From: Anomalospiza imberbis
Taxonomy: Eukaryota > Chordata > Aves > Passeriformes > Viduidae
Assembly: GCF_031753505.1 (NCBI RefSeq)
Contig: NC_089684.1
Location: 6,682,201 to 6,746,200 of the forward strand
Length of the DNA: 64,000 bases
Reading direction: 5' to 3'
Under the pieces are notes generated by a model, which was not told the DNA's origin, searched no databases, and worked only from the letters and a program-made list of their open reading frames with translations. A program made the translations under genes and the position numbers. Positions 49,301 through 64,000 of this stretch are shown here, one piece after another; position 1 is the stretch's first letter, and each line of letters opens with the position of its first letter.

Positions 49301-51869
49301 GAAGAGCCAGCACTCACTGGCAACAGTCAAGGCTGCAATGATGCTCACAACCAAGAACAGAATGTGAAGATTACAGGAACCTGCATGCAGTAGATGCACA
49401 GACCAGTACAAAATCAGGTACAAATTATTTCCAGAGATTGAAATCCTTTATTCAGAAAATAAATAAGACTGCAAAAGGGAAATATCTCATTATGTACATG
49501 TCTAAACCATATCAATGATGCAGACTAGAAGGCTAACAACAATGTCCCCCCCAACAAAACCCCCAAATCAAACCAAAGAGTTAAACAAAAAAATCAGAAG
49601 AGAAACACCAGAAACAAAACTCACAGGATTCAGGTACCACAAAGGTTTGACATACTTAGGCAAACAGAACTTAAACGAGCTCTCACCCATAAGATTTTCC
49701 TGCAAAAGTGAAAAATGCTTAAACTAATAGGAATTTTTCTATGTCTGACTCACTAAAAAAGGTTGAGCTTCCCATTGCTATTTCACAAAGAGGCATAAGA
49801 ACAAGCGGATGTGGTGATAAGGTACCCTGTCTCTTCTGAGAAAGGTGCAGAAAAAAAAAGAGAGTATAGATAAATATTTAATGAGATGACCAAGTCTTGT
49901 ATGCCATGAGAAGTTTAGTGATTTGTGCTGATCCTTTGTTGCTTTTCAGTGCTTGCAGGTCTCAGGACAAAATAGTCTTTATGTTTCTGATTAACTCTGA
50001 AAAGGGAAACAAAAGCTCCAAGACGATAACCCTTAGGGCACTAGTGAGTGAGCGACTGTCAAGAGCAAAAAGTTCACTTGAACTGTTTTATAGCTCCTCG
50101 TTCAAGCTAATAAATGAATACACGAACACAATGTTCTCCTACTGACAGCAGTGTGGAAGGGGCTGGAGGAAGGCTCCACCAGGGAGAAAATGAAAGGGGC
50201 AACAACCCAAGACACAAATAATGTTGGGGCTAATCAACACATTGTCCCTCAACAGCTACAGTGGTGTGATGGGTTTCTGGTGAGCTCTGCCATACTCTGT
50301 AGAGTTCAGTAACACTGGTTGATTCCGAGAGGATAAGAATACATGGAAACACATGAAGGACCATGGAATTGTGTAATGCTACACTAACAGGAGTGATGAA
50401 AAGATCCAGAGAGATTGGACCATGCACGTTCTTAAGAATCAATAAAATGATGACAACCAGTCATGGAAACGAAAGCAAAGAAGTGAGGAAGAGTGACACC
50501 ATGATGAACTAGTGTGGCAAACTGCTTCACTGGACAGAGTGGCCATGACCTCTTTTGCTTTGAGAAGACATCAATTTGAAAACGTGGCAGTTTAAAATAT
50601 TAAACCTTATTTCCTTAGTGATTTATCTGAAGGACTGGAGAAGTAAAAACAGAGATCACAAAACTATATTTTGCAATAATGTATGTATGGAAGTCGATGT
50701 AGAACATCATAAAAATGATACAGTGTCATGTTATCATAAACAACTAGATTATAAAACCCGTAATGCTTAGAAGCCCCAAATAAACAAAGCACTTAAACAT
50801 TACATAATGTTTTCATGAAGTAAGATACTATCCTTGAGCACAGAATACAAAATGTTGACATATATTTCATGAAAAGGTGATGCCACTGTGCAGTTGCTAT
50901 ATATAGATGTCTGTTTTAATTTAAAAAAACCAAAAAAACTAAAACCATTCAAAACCAGACAACATCTGAAAGACTAATATGTGGAAAATACATAGTAGCT
51001 AGAATAAGACATAGTATTTAAAATAGCATTTTTTCATACTTAGGTTTCCCAGAAAGCAGAAACACTTCAAGAAATTATCAACTTTTACAGCACTGATATG
51101 AGAGGTTAAAGTTAGTGGGAGAAAATGAACATGACGCTCAACTGAGCACACAGAAAAGCCAGCAGCATGGATGGACTGAGTCCCTTTCTGACCAAGAGCA
51201 GAGGATGAAGTGCAACACATACCAGACACACCTGCCAGCAAGCCAGGGAAAATGGTCACAAACTTTTGATACTGTCATAAAATGCAAAAGGAAACAAACT
51301 GTATTCCTATTAATTTTATGGAGCAGAACGATTCACTTTCTAATGGAGTGGGGGAAGTTCTTTAGGGAATTCCAAGAAAGGAGACAGAGAAAGACAAAAC
51401 CTTCAAAGCCACACACAAACTGAAGCAGACACCAGAGTATGTGGGCTGAATAACGAAGTCAACTAGAGCAAAAATGCGTAAGTGAATCATCTAGCCACCT
51501 CTATGCAGCACCTGTGCCAGATGCCCACACAGGAGGCTCTCCCTATCTCTGTACATTGAGGTACTCCTTTAGAAGTAGGAGAAATCCTAATGAAAGCCAG
51601 TCTCTGCTGTCCTTCAAAGGCCCATGTGCCACCAACCAGTCTGACACTTACTGATGTTGGTGTACAGATTTCTACTCGGTGTATATTCTGTATGACTGAA
51701 TTCAGTAGTTCTTGCATGACAGAGATCCTTGATCATCAGAGTACATTGTGAGCATTTGTGAATCAGAGACCACAATAATCTTCACAAGTCATTACAAATA
51801 AAGAACTTCTCTTCCCAGAACTGCTTCTGCTCAGACAATACTACAAAAAACTGGCTAGCCTCAGTTAAT
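43340..51869. other. AT-rich intronic or flanking DNA, no gene seen
   Basis: No recognisable exon. The longest open frame of the whole window is here (43620-44075, minus, 151 codons), but it has no domain, no splice-like ends and the composition of the surrounding DNA. Confidence 0.5.
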
Positions 51870-52165
51870 CTTCTCTTAACAAAATTTATTCCTGGTCAGT
51901 GCAACTTCAAGCAAACACAGCCCAGCTTCTGCCTGTCTACCCTGACAGACAGAGCCTCCTCCTGGATGGGGCTTCCCAAGGCCCCAGTGTCCAAACAAGC
52001 CAGTTGGCAGGGCCATCCTATCGCAATGGCCTCCTCCGTGTGCCTTTGCCCCACTGCCTCTCCTGCGCAGCACAGCCACAAATGGCACAGCAGAGGCTCC
52101 CCTTGGAGCAGTTCACTCCACACCCCAAGTCATCCAAATCAACGCTTTACCACCAGATAGTGGAA
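51870..52165. other. Unassigned GC-rich patch
   Basis: About 300 bp richer in GC than its flanks, with four overlapping open frames on both strands, so coding is unlikely. Possibly a remnant of a transposable element; not identified. Confidence 0.35.
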
Positions 52166-55100
52166 TTTTAATTCTAGCTGCTAAATGCAGTAAATTGAAT
52201 CAGCATCTGTTTTCAAACAGTTACAATAAATTTGGATCCTCAGTCTGGAATCAATTTGTACTGTTGCCAATTTGACTAAAGTCAGTAAACTTTAGCTACA
52301 AAAGGCGTATTTGTAGTACTGGGATACTCTTTAGATGGTAAAATACAAGAGAGGGACAGCCAGGAACATGACCTATAAATTTCATTCTCCTTAATATTTT
52401 TTAATATTGAAACTGAAATTATTATTTTAATTTAGAAGTGAAGCAACAAGCTTCTATAAGCTACAGAAATATACTTAAGTATATGGGAAGGGCAATCAAA
52501 CCCAAATCTATACCTACTTGCAGTCTCCTTCCAAATCAGCCAACCAACAGCTTGGCTGACGAGAAAATAGGAACATTTGAAATTTTACTCATAAAATAAA
52601 ATCAAAATGTATTATAGAGATTTGTGATTGAGTCACCCTTCCTTTTTTTTTCATAGATCCTTTTTTTTATATTACAAGCACTTCACGATAGGGCTATGCC
52701 TCTACATGTGCTTAGTACAGGTACTTAGTACAAAGAGTTTCTAAAGATGTGAGGAGACTTGTGTGACTACTACTAAAATATTAATCTTTTATACTTAATT
52801 TTAATATTTAATATTAACAATATCAAGAGCAGCAACAAATATCTCTGTGGGGCTGTCGTAGGTGTAATCTTGGCAAGGGAAGGAATGCTCAGAAAGATGA
52901 AAGACTGGATTTTCAGACACTTGTGCCTGTAGATCCATCCAACCTGCATGGAGGAGGGTCCTTTTGGCACGCTACCTGCTGTACATGGCAGCCGCCACTG
53001 ACTGTATTTCACACTACAAAATGCAGGCTTGACAAGGTCTGCACAGGCACTACACAACTCAAAAAAATTAAACAGGAAAATAATGCCTATACTCAACTGC
53101 ACCATATGCTCTAGTGAAAGGGTTCTTATAAGTTTCAGGTATGCACTTTCTTTCTTACCATTAGGTTCAATCCTCCCCAATTGTAACCAAAATGTTTTAT
53201 ATTGAATTACTGTAAGGAAGTTACTAAATGTCCTAATTTGATCTACCCAAAGTGAGAGAGGGTCATCATGTGCTCAGCTGCTCCTGGTTCACAGTTCAGG
53301 AGATGGTGAAGTGCATACTGCACTTAAGTCTATGGTGCAGCTTCCATGTTCAACTGAATCTCACAGAGAGGCTACAGCTCCAAGCTAGAGGCAGAAAGAC
53401 ACTAAATTACCCCCTTCCTCTCCTTGCTTTTATATGTGTTATTTCTCAGTGCTGCATCCAGTCTACTGTTAAAGAAATGTAGTACTTAGACAACTTTCTA
53501 CAGAGAAATTATATTCTTACTCTGTTCTCCAACCTACACATTTTTTCAATATATACTGTAATTTCCTCCCTTATTTCTATTTTACTGGATATATATCAGT
53601 TCAGAATTTTTTTTTCTTTTCTGCTAATTGCATCCCTCTGTATTTGCCAGTTTCACCACACTACCTACATCTTCTTCAGCATATGGACTTCTTGCAAGAA
53701 TCCCTCATAAGAAAATCATCCTCATGTTTATGCTGAAACACAAGACATTAAAATGAACATCAACAATTATAATGATGAGCTCATAAAGCTGTCCTTAATC
53801 TCAAGCACATTTAAGAATAATCATATTCACCATGAACACAAAATGCACTAAAATTATAAGCCTGAGTTAAAATAAATTGTACTGAATTCTTGACTTCATT
53901 TTATACCAGAAGACAACAATTACTTCATGAAGAAGAGTGTACTGGCTTTACCTTACTAAATCTAGAATACAATTTCCTTGTAAAGAAACACAACCCACCA
54001 TGAAAGAACTAATTATTCCCACATCCTATACTGAACAGTAACTTTTATAAAAATGTTTCCCAATAGTCCCTAAGAGTTCCCCAAATGTCACTTAATAAGC
54101 ATAATTAGAGAAATAGTACAAAATGCCTCAAAGTTGGACACTGAAAAATACAAAAATAATTAAAATTTCCTGTAGTGAAGAAAGTTGGGATATAAGACAG
54201 GTCTAAACCCAAATTTGGTATTTGGAATACGTGACTAAGCAAACAGACAAGAGTGGAAGGCTGCACAAAAGATGGAGAAATGTTCATTGAATCAAGAAAA
54301 AGGGAGGAAATGGTTGAATTACAAGCTTGTTCTTTTATTCTTGTCTTTTTCTTTGTTTGCGGTCAGCTAAAATAGTTAGTTTTAACTTTATTCCAAAGTT
54401 GCTTGACTGAAAAATATCACTCACTAATTTCCCTTATGATTGATAATAGAATGAAGAGTCTTCAATGTCTCAGTATTCTGTAATCAATACACTGCCCTTT
54501 CCATCAAAAAGAAACAATGGCACATTTAGAGAGCAGAATATTAAATTCTGGTTTTGGTGTTACACAGAAAATACCCTGAAAATTAAATTAATAAAAAGCC
54601 AAAGTTTTAAGTAGAAATGGAAAATAAGCGTATTTGTTTTAGGCACATATTTCTAGGTTTATTACTAAAGATTGTGACTATGGCAAAAATAACATTTTTA
54701 ACATCACAAATGAGGAATATTACTCCCATCTCCAAAAGAAATGCCTCCCTCAATGCTTTCTCCAAACATTCAAATCCCAGTTTAATAAAAAGAAATGGCA
54801 TCCCTCATTTCTTCAACATTGATATCCAAAGGTTTGCTGTTCTAACAGGATACAGGCACTTTGAAATCCCACAATTATGTATTCATGTGCTAGAATTCAG
54901 ACAAATTTTTTTGGCAGATGTGGGGAATACAATAAATATATTTATAGTTCTAAAATTTCAAGCCCCTGCTTTTGAACCATGAAAATAATAGAATGGCAGA
55001 TACTAAAAGCCACTGGAAACATCACAAAACCATGACAGAGGTGAAATCTTATTCCCTTGGTATGTAATCTCCACAGTCATTTGCAACCATTTTCAGTAGC

Positions 55101-58100
55101 AACAAGAGACTAATTTTTCAGTTATGTTTGCAATCTTGTTATCCAGTGAAGCTACAGGTGATTTCTTACAAAGAAAAACATTTAAAGAGCAGCTCCAACA
55201 GCATTTCATTTATGTTTCAATCCAAATTACAAATATTGCACACTTTAAATAGCTTAAACACACAAAATTCAGTATGTATCAGAGGAAAATTTTGCACAAG
55301 GTGCTTCCAAGACACATAACTTACACTGCACACAGTAAGTATTCATTCACATGCAGCCAACTAATTCAAAGGCCCTAAGAACCTATGTCTTAAAGTGACT
55401 TTTCATTTCCAAAATGACTCAGAAAAAAGAAATAAAGAGTTATTTAACATTAATAAGTGAAGCTGTATTGAATTTACCAGACTAGAAGGAACATTTTTTT
55501 TTAATATATTAGGAAGTTTTACTAAGAATGTCCCTCAGGCATTTTTTGATTTCCTTCATTTGACTGCTAGGTGGTAGTCTGATGCATTCAGATCTCTCAG
55601 AGAAACATTTATAAGGAAATGACATTAGCTTTCAGTTGAAAGTGAAGATGTATCTGGAATTTCTTACTTAACATCATTTAGTGTCACAACCATTCACAAG
55701 TGAGATCTTTCCTATTACAGATCATTTAAAATAATACAATAGCATGATGACTCCTAAAAAAAAGTCTCAATTTGTTTTGTATACCACTGAGGAAAATAGT
55801 AAAGTAGATATTTGATAGCAGGTATTTAGCATAAGAAGTCTTCTAATATGCATATGTAGAAGGTCTGGCATAACATTTACATCAGACATTCTCAACAGCC
55901 TGTATATATTTAGCAATATGACATGAGATGATCACCATCAGCAGTCTGAATTTGACATTTAGGAAGACATTAATAGCAACACTAGGAGCACGACAAAATT
56001 GGGCAACAATAATAGAAAAGCAAAATGATGCCATTATAATTAGGTTTCCCAAAACGACTCCATCTTTTAGTCATACCCTTCTAAGTTCTTCATAAAGGAG
56101 TACTAAATTTGTTGACTGTTAAACATGCTACAATTAGGGCAGTTAATAGCAAGAAGACTAGAGTTCCCCATATTACTCAGCTTACTTTGCCTGGGTACTA
56201 AGACATTTTAGTCCTGCAAAAAGGTCTTCACCAAACACTACAGGATGACACCCGCTGACACGGATTTTCCCTGTGTGGGTTCATGTCACAACGGTGTGCT
56301 TTAGGAGATTTAACTTTATAAAGTGCTGAACCCAGTAAGATGAACACTTAACAAGGTTAGATCACAAAATAATTTCAGACTATGTAATAATGAAGGTTAC
56401 GTGTCAAAATGAACCTCACAAGCCTGCACACTGCTGAGCACCTGTGGGGCCCAAGGTTTAGACTCTTCACCAACATTTGGGGCAGCAGCAGCAGCACTTG
56501 GTGTACAACAAAAAACATGGAGTGCCCATGGAGGCACTAGTGACGTACAAAGGCATTTCCTACTGACAACAGGGAATATTCAAAGCCTTTTGAGGACACT
56601 CAGACTTCAGGTGGTTACGGACACTGCTTGGGCAATCCCAAGTGCTGGCAGGAAAACGTTAAGATTTTCCTGATGGGGAAAGGCCTTAAAGAAATGTTTG
56701 TCTGGAGAGGTTTTCCACCTTCTGTACAATATGGCCACCCTGAACCTATGAAAGCTTCTGAACCCCCACCTTTTTTTTTTTTTCCTTTTAAATGTGGCTT
56801 GACAACACACCGAGTGATCCGTTCCAGAGCTGCCATTTCAAGGAGACGGTGCATTCCTCTCAAAATGGAGGGCAATATCTGCTCCTGCAAAGCTGCTAGG
56901 AACCAGCAGTGAAACCACCTACAGCACAGTAAAATATTATGATAGGGAATTTGTGAGATTCTTCCTCAGATAACGTTAGGTTTGGTTACAAAAAATGGCC
57001 CCAAAAATTATCATGTAGAAATCTAAAAGGGCATTGGCACTTGCTAAATGCTTCATGTAGTGGATGTGGGAATGCTGCCTTGCCAATAAATCTCCGTATG
57101 CCAGCAAAAGGGTCTGGGAAGAGTTTGTGGATCTGGCAACCTTCACTCCCTGAAATGGCAACCAGCATTTTTCATGCTTAGTGTTAGCCTGGAATGAAGC
57201 CTCAGAAATGAAAGCACGCTTCTTTGATTTAATCTGGTTTCCTAATCTACTCTCAAAAAAGATTAAGTAAAAAGATGGCTACTGTGAACCTGCAGTTTAT
57301 CTGGATTGTCTACTCTCTTTACAAATATCTTTATTAAGAATTAACTTTTATACATAAAGTTGCCTTTTGCATCCCACTACAAGCAAGAGTTAATATCTAT
57401 GTTCTACTGAGAAACAGAGTGGATGATTCACTACAAACCAGCAGTCAAGTAAAAACAAGTTAAACAAAAAATAAAGTATTAAAAAAATATTTTTTTTTTC
57501 TTGTTTTCCTAATTCCTCCCCCCAGATGAATCAAGTTACATTTTAAGTTCATTTTTGGATAGCATTTTATATTAAAATTGGGAAACAAAGGGTATTGTGG
57601 AAAATACAAAATTTTATCTGCTGATAGTAATCTTAGCTTTATCATGGACAGCCATCTCTCCATGCACTAAAACTGTTGTTTATCTCCTATTAAATTCTGC
57701 AAAACAGCTTATCATATTCTTTGCACTTGATATGAATCTCAGCAAAGCTTATGAAATGCAAATATTGCACCAAAGATACTCTTTCTACTTGCAGAAGAGG
57801 GATCCACATCAGGTATTTCAATGTCTTTCTTAATATTATTAATAATACATTCTCAAAACAAAAATTACCGTGTATGCTAACATATCACACTCCTCCTTTA
57901 CTGTCAATAAAACTAATTAAATAGTTGAAGCTAAAGGATGCCTTAAGAAATTTGCTTCTTTGGGCATTGTCTATTTTGAAACAAACTGGACTTGAGGATG
58001 GGGACATTCTTGCACTCGTTCAAATCTCAAGCAAGTTTGAGGCCCAGCACCAGCACAGGCTCATGCCCACAGGCCACGTGCTGCCCCTAGCCCCAGGGCT

Positions 58101-59780
58101 ACATGTGCACATCAAAAGCGTATCCCTGTGACTCTGATAATGTGAGTGAGGCCTTTCTGCAGGGATTTGCTGCCCGAAAAGGCTGTACAGCCTCACACCA
58201 CATCTAACACCCTCACTCTTAACAAAACCACAGAGCAAACCTGATCTCATAAGAGAAGTTTCCAATCAGCTAGCAAGAGCCTGCAGTTAAACAACTAAAA
58301 TGCAGAATGACCTTACAGAAATGCTGTTTATGAGATAAACCTTATTTCAAACAACTATGGTAGGTTTGAGCTGATGTTCTCCACTAATAATCTCCTCTTT
58401 TTAGTATTTAAGGTTGGCAAATAGCAAAGTTGCATTACCATAAATGAACACATCAGGAGCACATGTAATCCTTCTGCCCAGCCTTTCCTCTCTGGCACAT
58501 TACAGGATTACATGGGATCTCCTCCCTGAATTTTGGCATCTCTCCATGTTCTTTGTAAATTCATGCAAAATGAAGCACAAGGAGAAAGCTGGGATGACTC
58601 AATATAAATCTTTTTGCTTATTAAAAAAAAACTTTAAAAAAAAATCAGCAATGAATTCTTTACTGCTTCACTGCCCAGTTTTGCCCATCATTCCCCTGTT
58701 TTGTTCAAGAGATTATAAAGTCACCATAGCACTGAAGCTGAGGGCCCAAAAGCAAAGAGACTTGTACACTGAGAGCACAGCATTTTGTGTTTGGTTTGTT
58801 GGTTTTTTTTTTTTTAAGATAAAGTTCAGGCCTTTAAATTCTTATTCTTTCAAAATACTTCCTCATCATCTCTAACTGGTGAGTTACCACCAGTGGATAC
58901 TTGTATGACACCCACATGGCATCTAGCACTGCCAAAGTGATTGCAGACTGTCCTTTTCCATAGGAGTGTGTGCTACAGAGAACTGACAAACATTCAGCTC
59001 TGTGAAAATCAAAAAGCTCAGCTCACTCTGCTCTGCTGACTAGCTATTAAAGGAGCTGTATTATTTAAAAGTGCTTGCCTGCATGCACCTTGTGCAGCTT
59101 TTAAGAGGTGTTTTTAAGGAGTGAAAAGTCTCAGAGAAGGAGGGCAATGAGATTGAGCAGCAGAGCTTTGGTGAGAGGACCAACTGCAGTCCAGATTGTA
59201 CTGCAGCATGTTTGTCAGGCAGGACTATGCTCCTGTGCTACCAGGGCACAGTTGCAGCAAGACACTCAGAGCAAAATCACTGGGTGTCTGGGATAGAATC
59301 CTTTCATTTTTCTGTGGAGAAAGCCACTACAGCTGCTTAGGTTTACAGACTATTGTAGGGATTTTTTCTTCAGAGCAATTGCACAAATGTGCACAGTAAG
59401 CATACTGAGGCTTGCATAAGAGCAGGACAAGTTCACTCTCATATCCCACTGGGTATCCTAAAAAGTAAGTGGCAAACACACTGCAAATCAGCACTGAAAT
59501 CTTCACTTTTACTGATACAGCAATCACTAATTAACATGTTTAACTAATATATCTGTGCCCTACATACATCCCAAGTGCAAGGAAGACACCTTAAAGAACA
59601 GGAGACTTAGGTAGAGCACAGAACGAGATACATATCTGTAGAAACTCAAGCCAGTCTGCCACCACCAATACTTCAGTTTAATGCTAAAAAAGATGCAAAA
59701 CAAGATGCAGGTTTTTAAAAGATCACAGGTATTCTACATCAGTGCTACGAAGGCTGAAGTAATAGTTTGAGATTGAGGTA
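52166..59780. other. AT-rich DNA, no gene seen
   Basis: No exon or repeat family was recognised. T-rich runs at about 56770 and 58800 are simple tracts. Open frames up to 143 codons (58444-58875, plus) run through such tracts and look random. Confidence 0.5.
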
Positions 59781-60370
59781 TACACATTGCCTGCCACCAA
59801 AAAGGGGTCACCCCACCCTACCTTCCACCTGCTCTAGCAAGCCATTCCCACCTCCCCCTCTCCACCCTTTATTACCCATCTATCCGCATGGGGAACTAAT
59901 TTGACCCAACAGAAAACTATGCTGTTGCCCCACCCCTCTTTCTGTTTCCTTCTGTATTAAGTTTTTTTGGAGCAGTGAACTGTTGGCTCAAGATTAGCGA
60001 CAGTCTTAGAGACAGACTCTACCCCAAGATTTAGGGTTGCAGTGGCAGGAACAACTTTCCTTTTATCCTCTCCTGTCCCTGAATACAATAATTGAAAACC
60101 CTGTCTATTACACTCATTGGGAACCTCTGTGTAATGGAAAGGTTTTGAATCCTTGACAAGATCATGTTCCACTCGCAAAAATTGTGCCCCTGCAAATTTG
60201 GGTTAGTGATGAACTCGTCTGTTCTAGTAGCAGACCCTGTGGTTTACTTTCCCTACACTGCCATTTTAAGTGGGGTCTTTGCTAAAATTTGACATAAGCA
60301 GAAACCTTAATTCCTAACTAATGTTACCAACTAGCAGGACAGGGTAACAACTGTCTGGTTGTGCCCAGTC
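59781..60370. other. Unassigned block with a pyrimidine-rich left part
   Basis: A C- and T-rich segment (59800-59950) is followed by about 400 bp of mixed composition different from the flanks. The layout is loosely reminiscent of an old solo LTR, but no matched ends, polyadenylation signal or target duplication could be established. Confidence 0.2.
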
Positions 60371-63300
60371 AGTCTAAAGCCTTGGGCAGCCCGCATGTCT
60401 GCAGAGCAACTACAAGGAGAGGATGACGAGCTAGAAAAGCAGCTACAAGTGAGTAAATAGCCATCTAGAAACTAAAGGAAGCCACCTTAAAACAATATCC
60501 TCAAAGATACTGAAGTATGAGGTGTTTGTTCAGATCTATGCAACACTGCAGTTATTTGGGGAACAAGCAAAGTTCAGCTGGTTATGGTCATGTTACAGCA
60601 CATCATCAACCTTCATTTGGAAGGCTGGAAACAAGCCCCATTATTTCATTTTGTGCAAGTCTGTCTATTGCTCTAAGTCAGGTTTTGAAGCAAAAAATGA
60701 AGTAATAACAGTAGTTCTAGAATTTAGATATTAAAATTGTAACTGCTCAGGTACATGCCAATCATTTATGATTATTGCTCTTTTCAGATACAGACTTTCT
60801 GCAAGAAATCCTTTCTTTTGTTTGAGGAAAACAAAGCTAGCCAGTTACAGTGCTAACATGCAGTTCTCATAATTAGTCACAATGTCCACAGAATCTCTTC
60901 AGATATTGTCATGGGCAATTGAAAAGCATTTTGAAGTCAAAAAGTATTACTAATTGAAATATTGCAAGGTTCATAGCTTTCCTGTAAGAATGAAAATTTA
61001 ATCTTAGAGTAAGTTACTTAGTAATTATCTGAAATTTGAAAAGGATTTGATCCTTCCTCTCACATCAACTTGAAAGTGCAAAGAAAAAAAATGCAAGTTC
61101 CAGTGTGAAGTGCCAAGGTCCTGGTTCCCTAAGATAGCAAGTAAGCTGCCTTTCATTTCCTAAATCGACATTTTTTAACCTTGTTGTCCACACCAGTACT
61201 GACTCTGGATTAGGAAAGGCCAGGTCTGAGCAAAAGACCAGTAATGGTAAAAGGAGATGCACCAAACATCTCATCAGTAGCTACTGCGGATTAAGGAGCA
61301 AGAAATTTCTTTAAAGTTAATCCTGCAACCAGTCCTGCTCTTGCTGAAGCCAGTATGTACAACTCTCACATGACAGGCTAAGCATGGCTTGTTCTCTGTC
61401 TGCTGACATGCACTGCACCCAAGCCAGGGTCTATGTGAATTTCTGTAGTCCCATGAATTAGTCTGTTTTCTAGCAGAGCATTGAACTGAAATGCAGCTTG
61501 AGGGAGTTTTCTGAAAATGAATCGAGCCTGATCCTCAAGTTTTCACTGAGATTGAACCAAATTAACAAAAAAGTGATTATCAACTAAGAAAGAAAGAAAT
61601 AGAGAGGCAGGCTAGAGGAGAGGAGACATTGATGCTCACATCTGCCTAAAACTCAAGTTGCTCCACATCTTTCTCCCTTTAAACCAGTGTAGATTGCTTC
61701 AAAAATATGTTTAGTTCAAAAATATGTTTCTAGAGTTGTTTTTTTTTAGTGTATATTTCTAGTCTAAACCACAACTAAGTGGTTCAGTGCAGTCACAGAT
61801 AAGCCAAAGCCAAAAGCACTGCTGGCTCCAGTGAGATGGGTAAAGAAGCACCAAAAAGGAGGCCAAGTCTGCAGCGAGGAACAAAAGAACACAGCTCACC
61901 AAGCAAACAAAAAAGTCCATGGGAAAAGAAATAAGGAATTAACAAATCAGAGCAGATATGAACAAGAAGGGATAGGAAAATTAGGAAGATTTCAGAACAA
62001 GGTATGTGGGAAAAAGCACCCTGCCATGAGGCTATTTTGAGTTTCCAGCATGAAGTATGCTGGGCTGCACCTCTCCTCTTGAGGGGTTATCCCTCCACAC
62101 TGGTAGGAATGGACAGCATAGTTAACAAAATGCAATCAGGGAGAAAGCACAGCTCAGAAGCACACAATCAGCTGCTCCTCAGTGAAAAGTCATCCTGCCC
62201 AGTAAGACACCAGTAAAGAGAGAATACAAAAGAAAATGGTACCCCAGAGGTGGGAAAAAGTGGTGTAAGGTGCTTGCTCTTCCTGCTGTATGGTATCTGG
62301 AAACTACTTGGTTCAATATGAAGAAAATACAGAAGTTATTTTGATCTTTGTTATACAGATGGTGTTTTTGTATTACATTAATGAATGCATAGCACATTAT
62401 CACATTCAATGTAAGCCACATGCAGGGAAGAGGTTTTAACTTCCAGATATATTGCCATTTTCTTCTCATTTTAAACATGTTGTAACAATTTTCACACAAA
62501 TAGAGACCAGCCCACTGTGCTACAAATAATTATACAATCTCTAAAACAGCACCTTGTTCCAGCTATTTGGATTGGTCTTGGTTTTGATTTGTTTAGGTTT
62601 TTCCTTTTTGAAACCATGATTTAAAAAAATCAAACACAGACAAATCCTGCCAAAAAAATGTTTTCATAATGCCCACACCAAACATATCTAAAACAGTCTG
62701 TCAGCAACGCCTCTCTCAGCCAGACACCCCAAGAAACAGCATGCCCAACACAAAGCAGCAACACAAGTGTCCATGGATCACCATCAGATAAATTTTTAAA
62801 CCCAGATACTGCACCCTTATTACAGCACAGCAGTACAAACTTCAGCTTTCCTCTTCCTCATCCTCCATGTGCTACAACCCTCCACCTTACCCCAGGAAGC
62901 GAGCTGAATCAGTTAAACCAGGCTTTAGCTCAGAGGAGGGTTTTTCAGACTGAAAAGCCTTAGGGACAAGACTTAGTTTGAACTGCCAATATAGTGGAGG
63001 TAAGACTTTCAGGACTGTGTATAACTGGCATAGTGCATGCAGGAGAAAATGTAACATGCTCAGTTGTTCTCTGCAAGCTCCTGTTTTAAGCCACTGGAGC
63101 ACCCCTACAGCAAACTCAATCCATGTAAGGAGGATAGGGTAATACCTCTTTGGTTTGACAATGTCTCTGCATGTGGCTACTGTCAGTATTTTCTTAGTGC
63201 AGCCAATTAGGTTTTTTCTTGGTTAAAAATGCCACCATGGAGTTCCCAGGGAAAATAATAATGTGAAACAGCTGACAACATATTTACACTTAAGAGATTA

Positions 63301-64000
63301 TTATTTGTTATAAAAACTGTAAGAAAGTGATAAACATGCATATGATGGTAGACCAGTTTTCATAATAGAAACGGAGGAAGAAACTGTAATATCACTTCTA
63401 AACAAACATTTATGCCAGTAAAGGTTCTACCACAGACATAACTGTATCAGCAGCAGAACTCAGTTTAAACAACAGAAGCCAAAATCATTTCCCTGAAATA
63501 ACAGATGCTTCTACCACTGTGAACAGGGTGCAGGGCTTGCCAATACACCTACAACCACTCCCGCAAATATTTTGGAAAAAGTAAGCCTATAACTTCTGCC
63601 ACTCTCACAGCCTTGGTCTACCACAAGCGAGAGCAAGCAACTTATGGGTTTTTTTCATTGAATTCTTAACGTATTTTATGCAATAGTTCTAACCTTGTAA
63701 CTTCTTACAAGAAATGATCCACTGTTTCACTATGAAAATCTATCTGCAGTATCCAGTGAGGAGGTTTTACAGGTTGAAAAGGTGCCAGACTTCTAACATG
63801 TTCTTTGCATTTATAAGTTTGTAATCAAAATTCTGTTATTCCACATAGTAGCAAATACATAATTTTGCAGTATTGATGGAAATTTACACAGGCTACTAAA
63901 CCACAGATTCTTCAACAACTTTAAGACTGTTTTATGATCTATTCAAGAATCCAAAAAGAAAAATATTGTCTACTCAAAATATTAATTTGACTAGTGTGAC
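60371..64000. other. AT-rich DNA, no gene seen
   Basis: No gene was recognised. A 15-bp direct repeat (TTCAAAAATATGTTT) occurs at 61698-61712 and 61715-61729. A purine-rich stretch lies at about 61585-61630. Confidence 0.5.

Noticed and set aside
52773..53180. 135-codon minus-strand open frame
   Set aside because: Composition and residue order look random, with a chance hydrophobic tail from AT-rich DNA.
58444..58875. 143-codon plus-strand open frame
   Set aside because: It runs through A-rich and T-rich tracts that give poly-Lys and poly-Phe segments, and no family is recognised.
1..64000. Bacterial-type systems (CRISPR array, operons, toxin-antitoxin, phage islands)
   Set aside because: Splice sites, CR1 LINEs and SINEs show a vertebrate nuclear genome, and no repeat-spacer pattern or gene cluster is present.

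Overview
The window is a piece of a bird nuclear genome, most likely a passerine (songbird group). It is AT-rich with long stretches free of genes. It carries an antisense CR1 LINE (13673-15055), an older CR1-like relic (about 5015-5905), a reverse-transcriptase fossil of the CR1/L2 type (about 29720-30545), and two copies of a tRNA-Ile-headed SINE with a CR1-like tail (6308-6443 and 21361-21488). From memory, that SINE matches the TguSINE1 family of passerines. There are no bacterial operons, CRISPR arrays, rRNAs or intact tRNA genes.

Only one coding exon is well supported, at 11283-11492 on the minus strand. It has a consensus acceptor and donor, is 210 bp long and is phase 1 on both sides, so it can be skipped or included without changing frame. 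Its 69 complete codons resemble the serine/proline-rich and acidic part of the teneurin intracellular domain. TENM3 is my first choice of paralogue. The gene runs right to left, and nearly all of the window reads as large teneurin introns.

The second gene-related landmark is a sharp CpG island at about 33121-33610, roughly 21.7 kb upstream of the exon on the same strand. At its downstream edge lies a minus-strand donor (GTGAGT at 33172-33167). A short reading frame beginning at 33227 ends there in phase 1, the phase needed to join the teneurin exon. This raises the possibility of an alternative promoter making a teneurin with a shortened intracellular domain. It is a prediction only.

Layout: 1-11282 intron with old repeats; 11283-11492 exon; 11493-33120 intron with CR1, SINE, GC-rich inserts, a 39-bp tandem duplication and the RT fossil; 33121-33610 CpG island; 33611-64000 AT-rich intron or flank with two stretches that look like conserved non-coding elements (34440-35030, 35990-36600), a possible minus-strand retrocopy end at 41746 and above, simple repeats, and no recognisable exon. 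The many short open frames elsewhere fit chance in AT-rich or GC-rich sequence.
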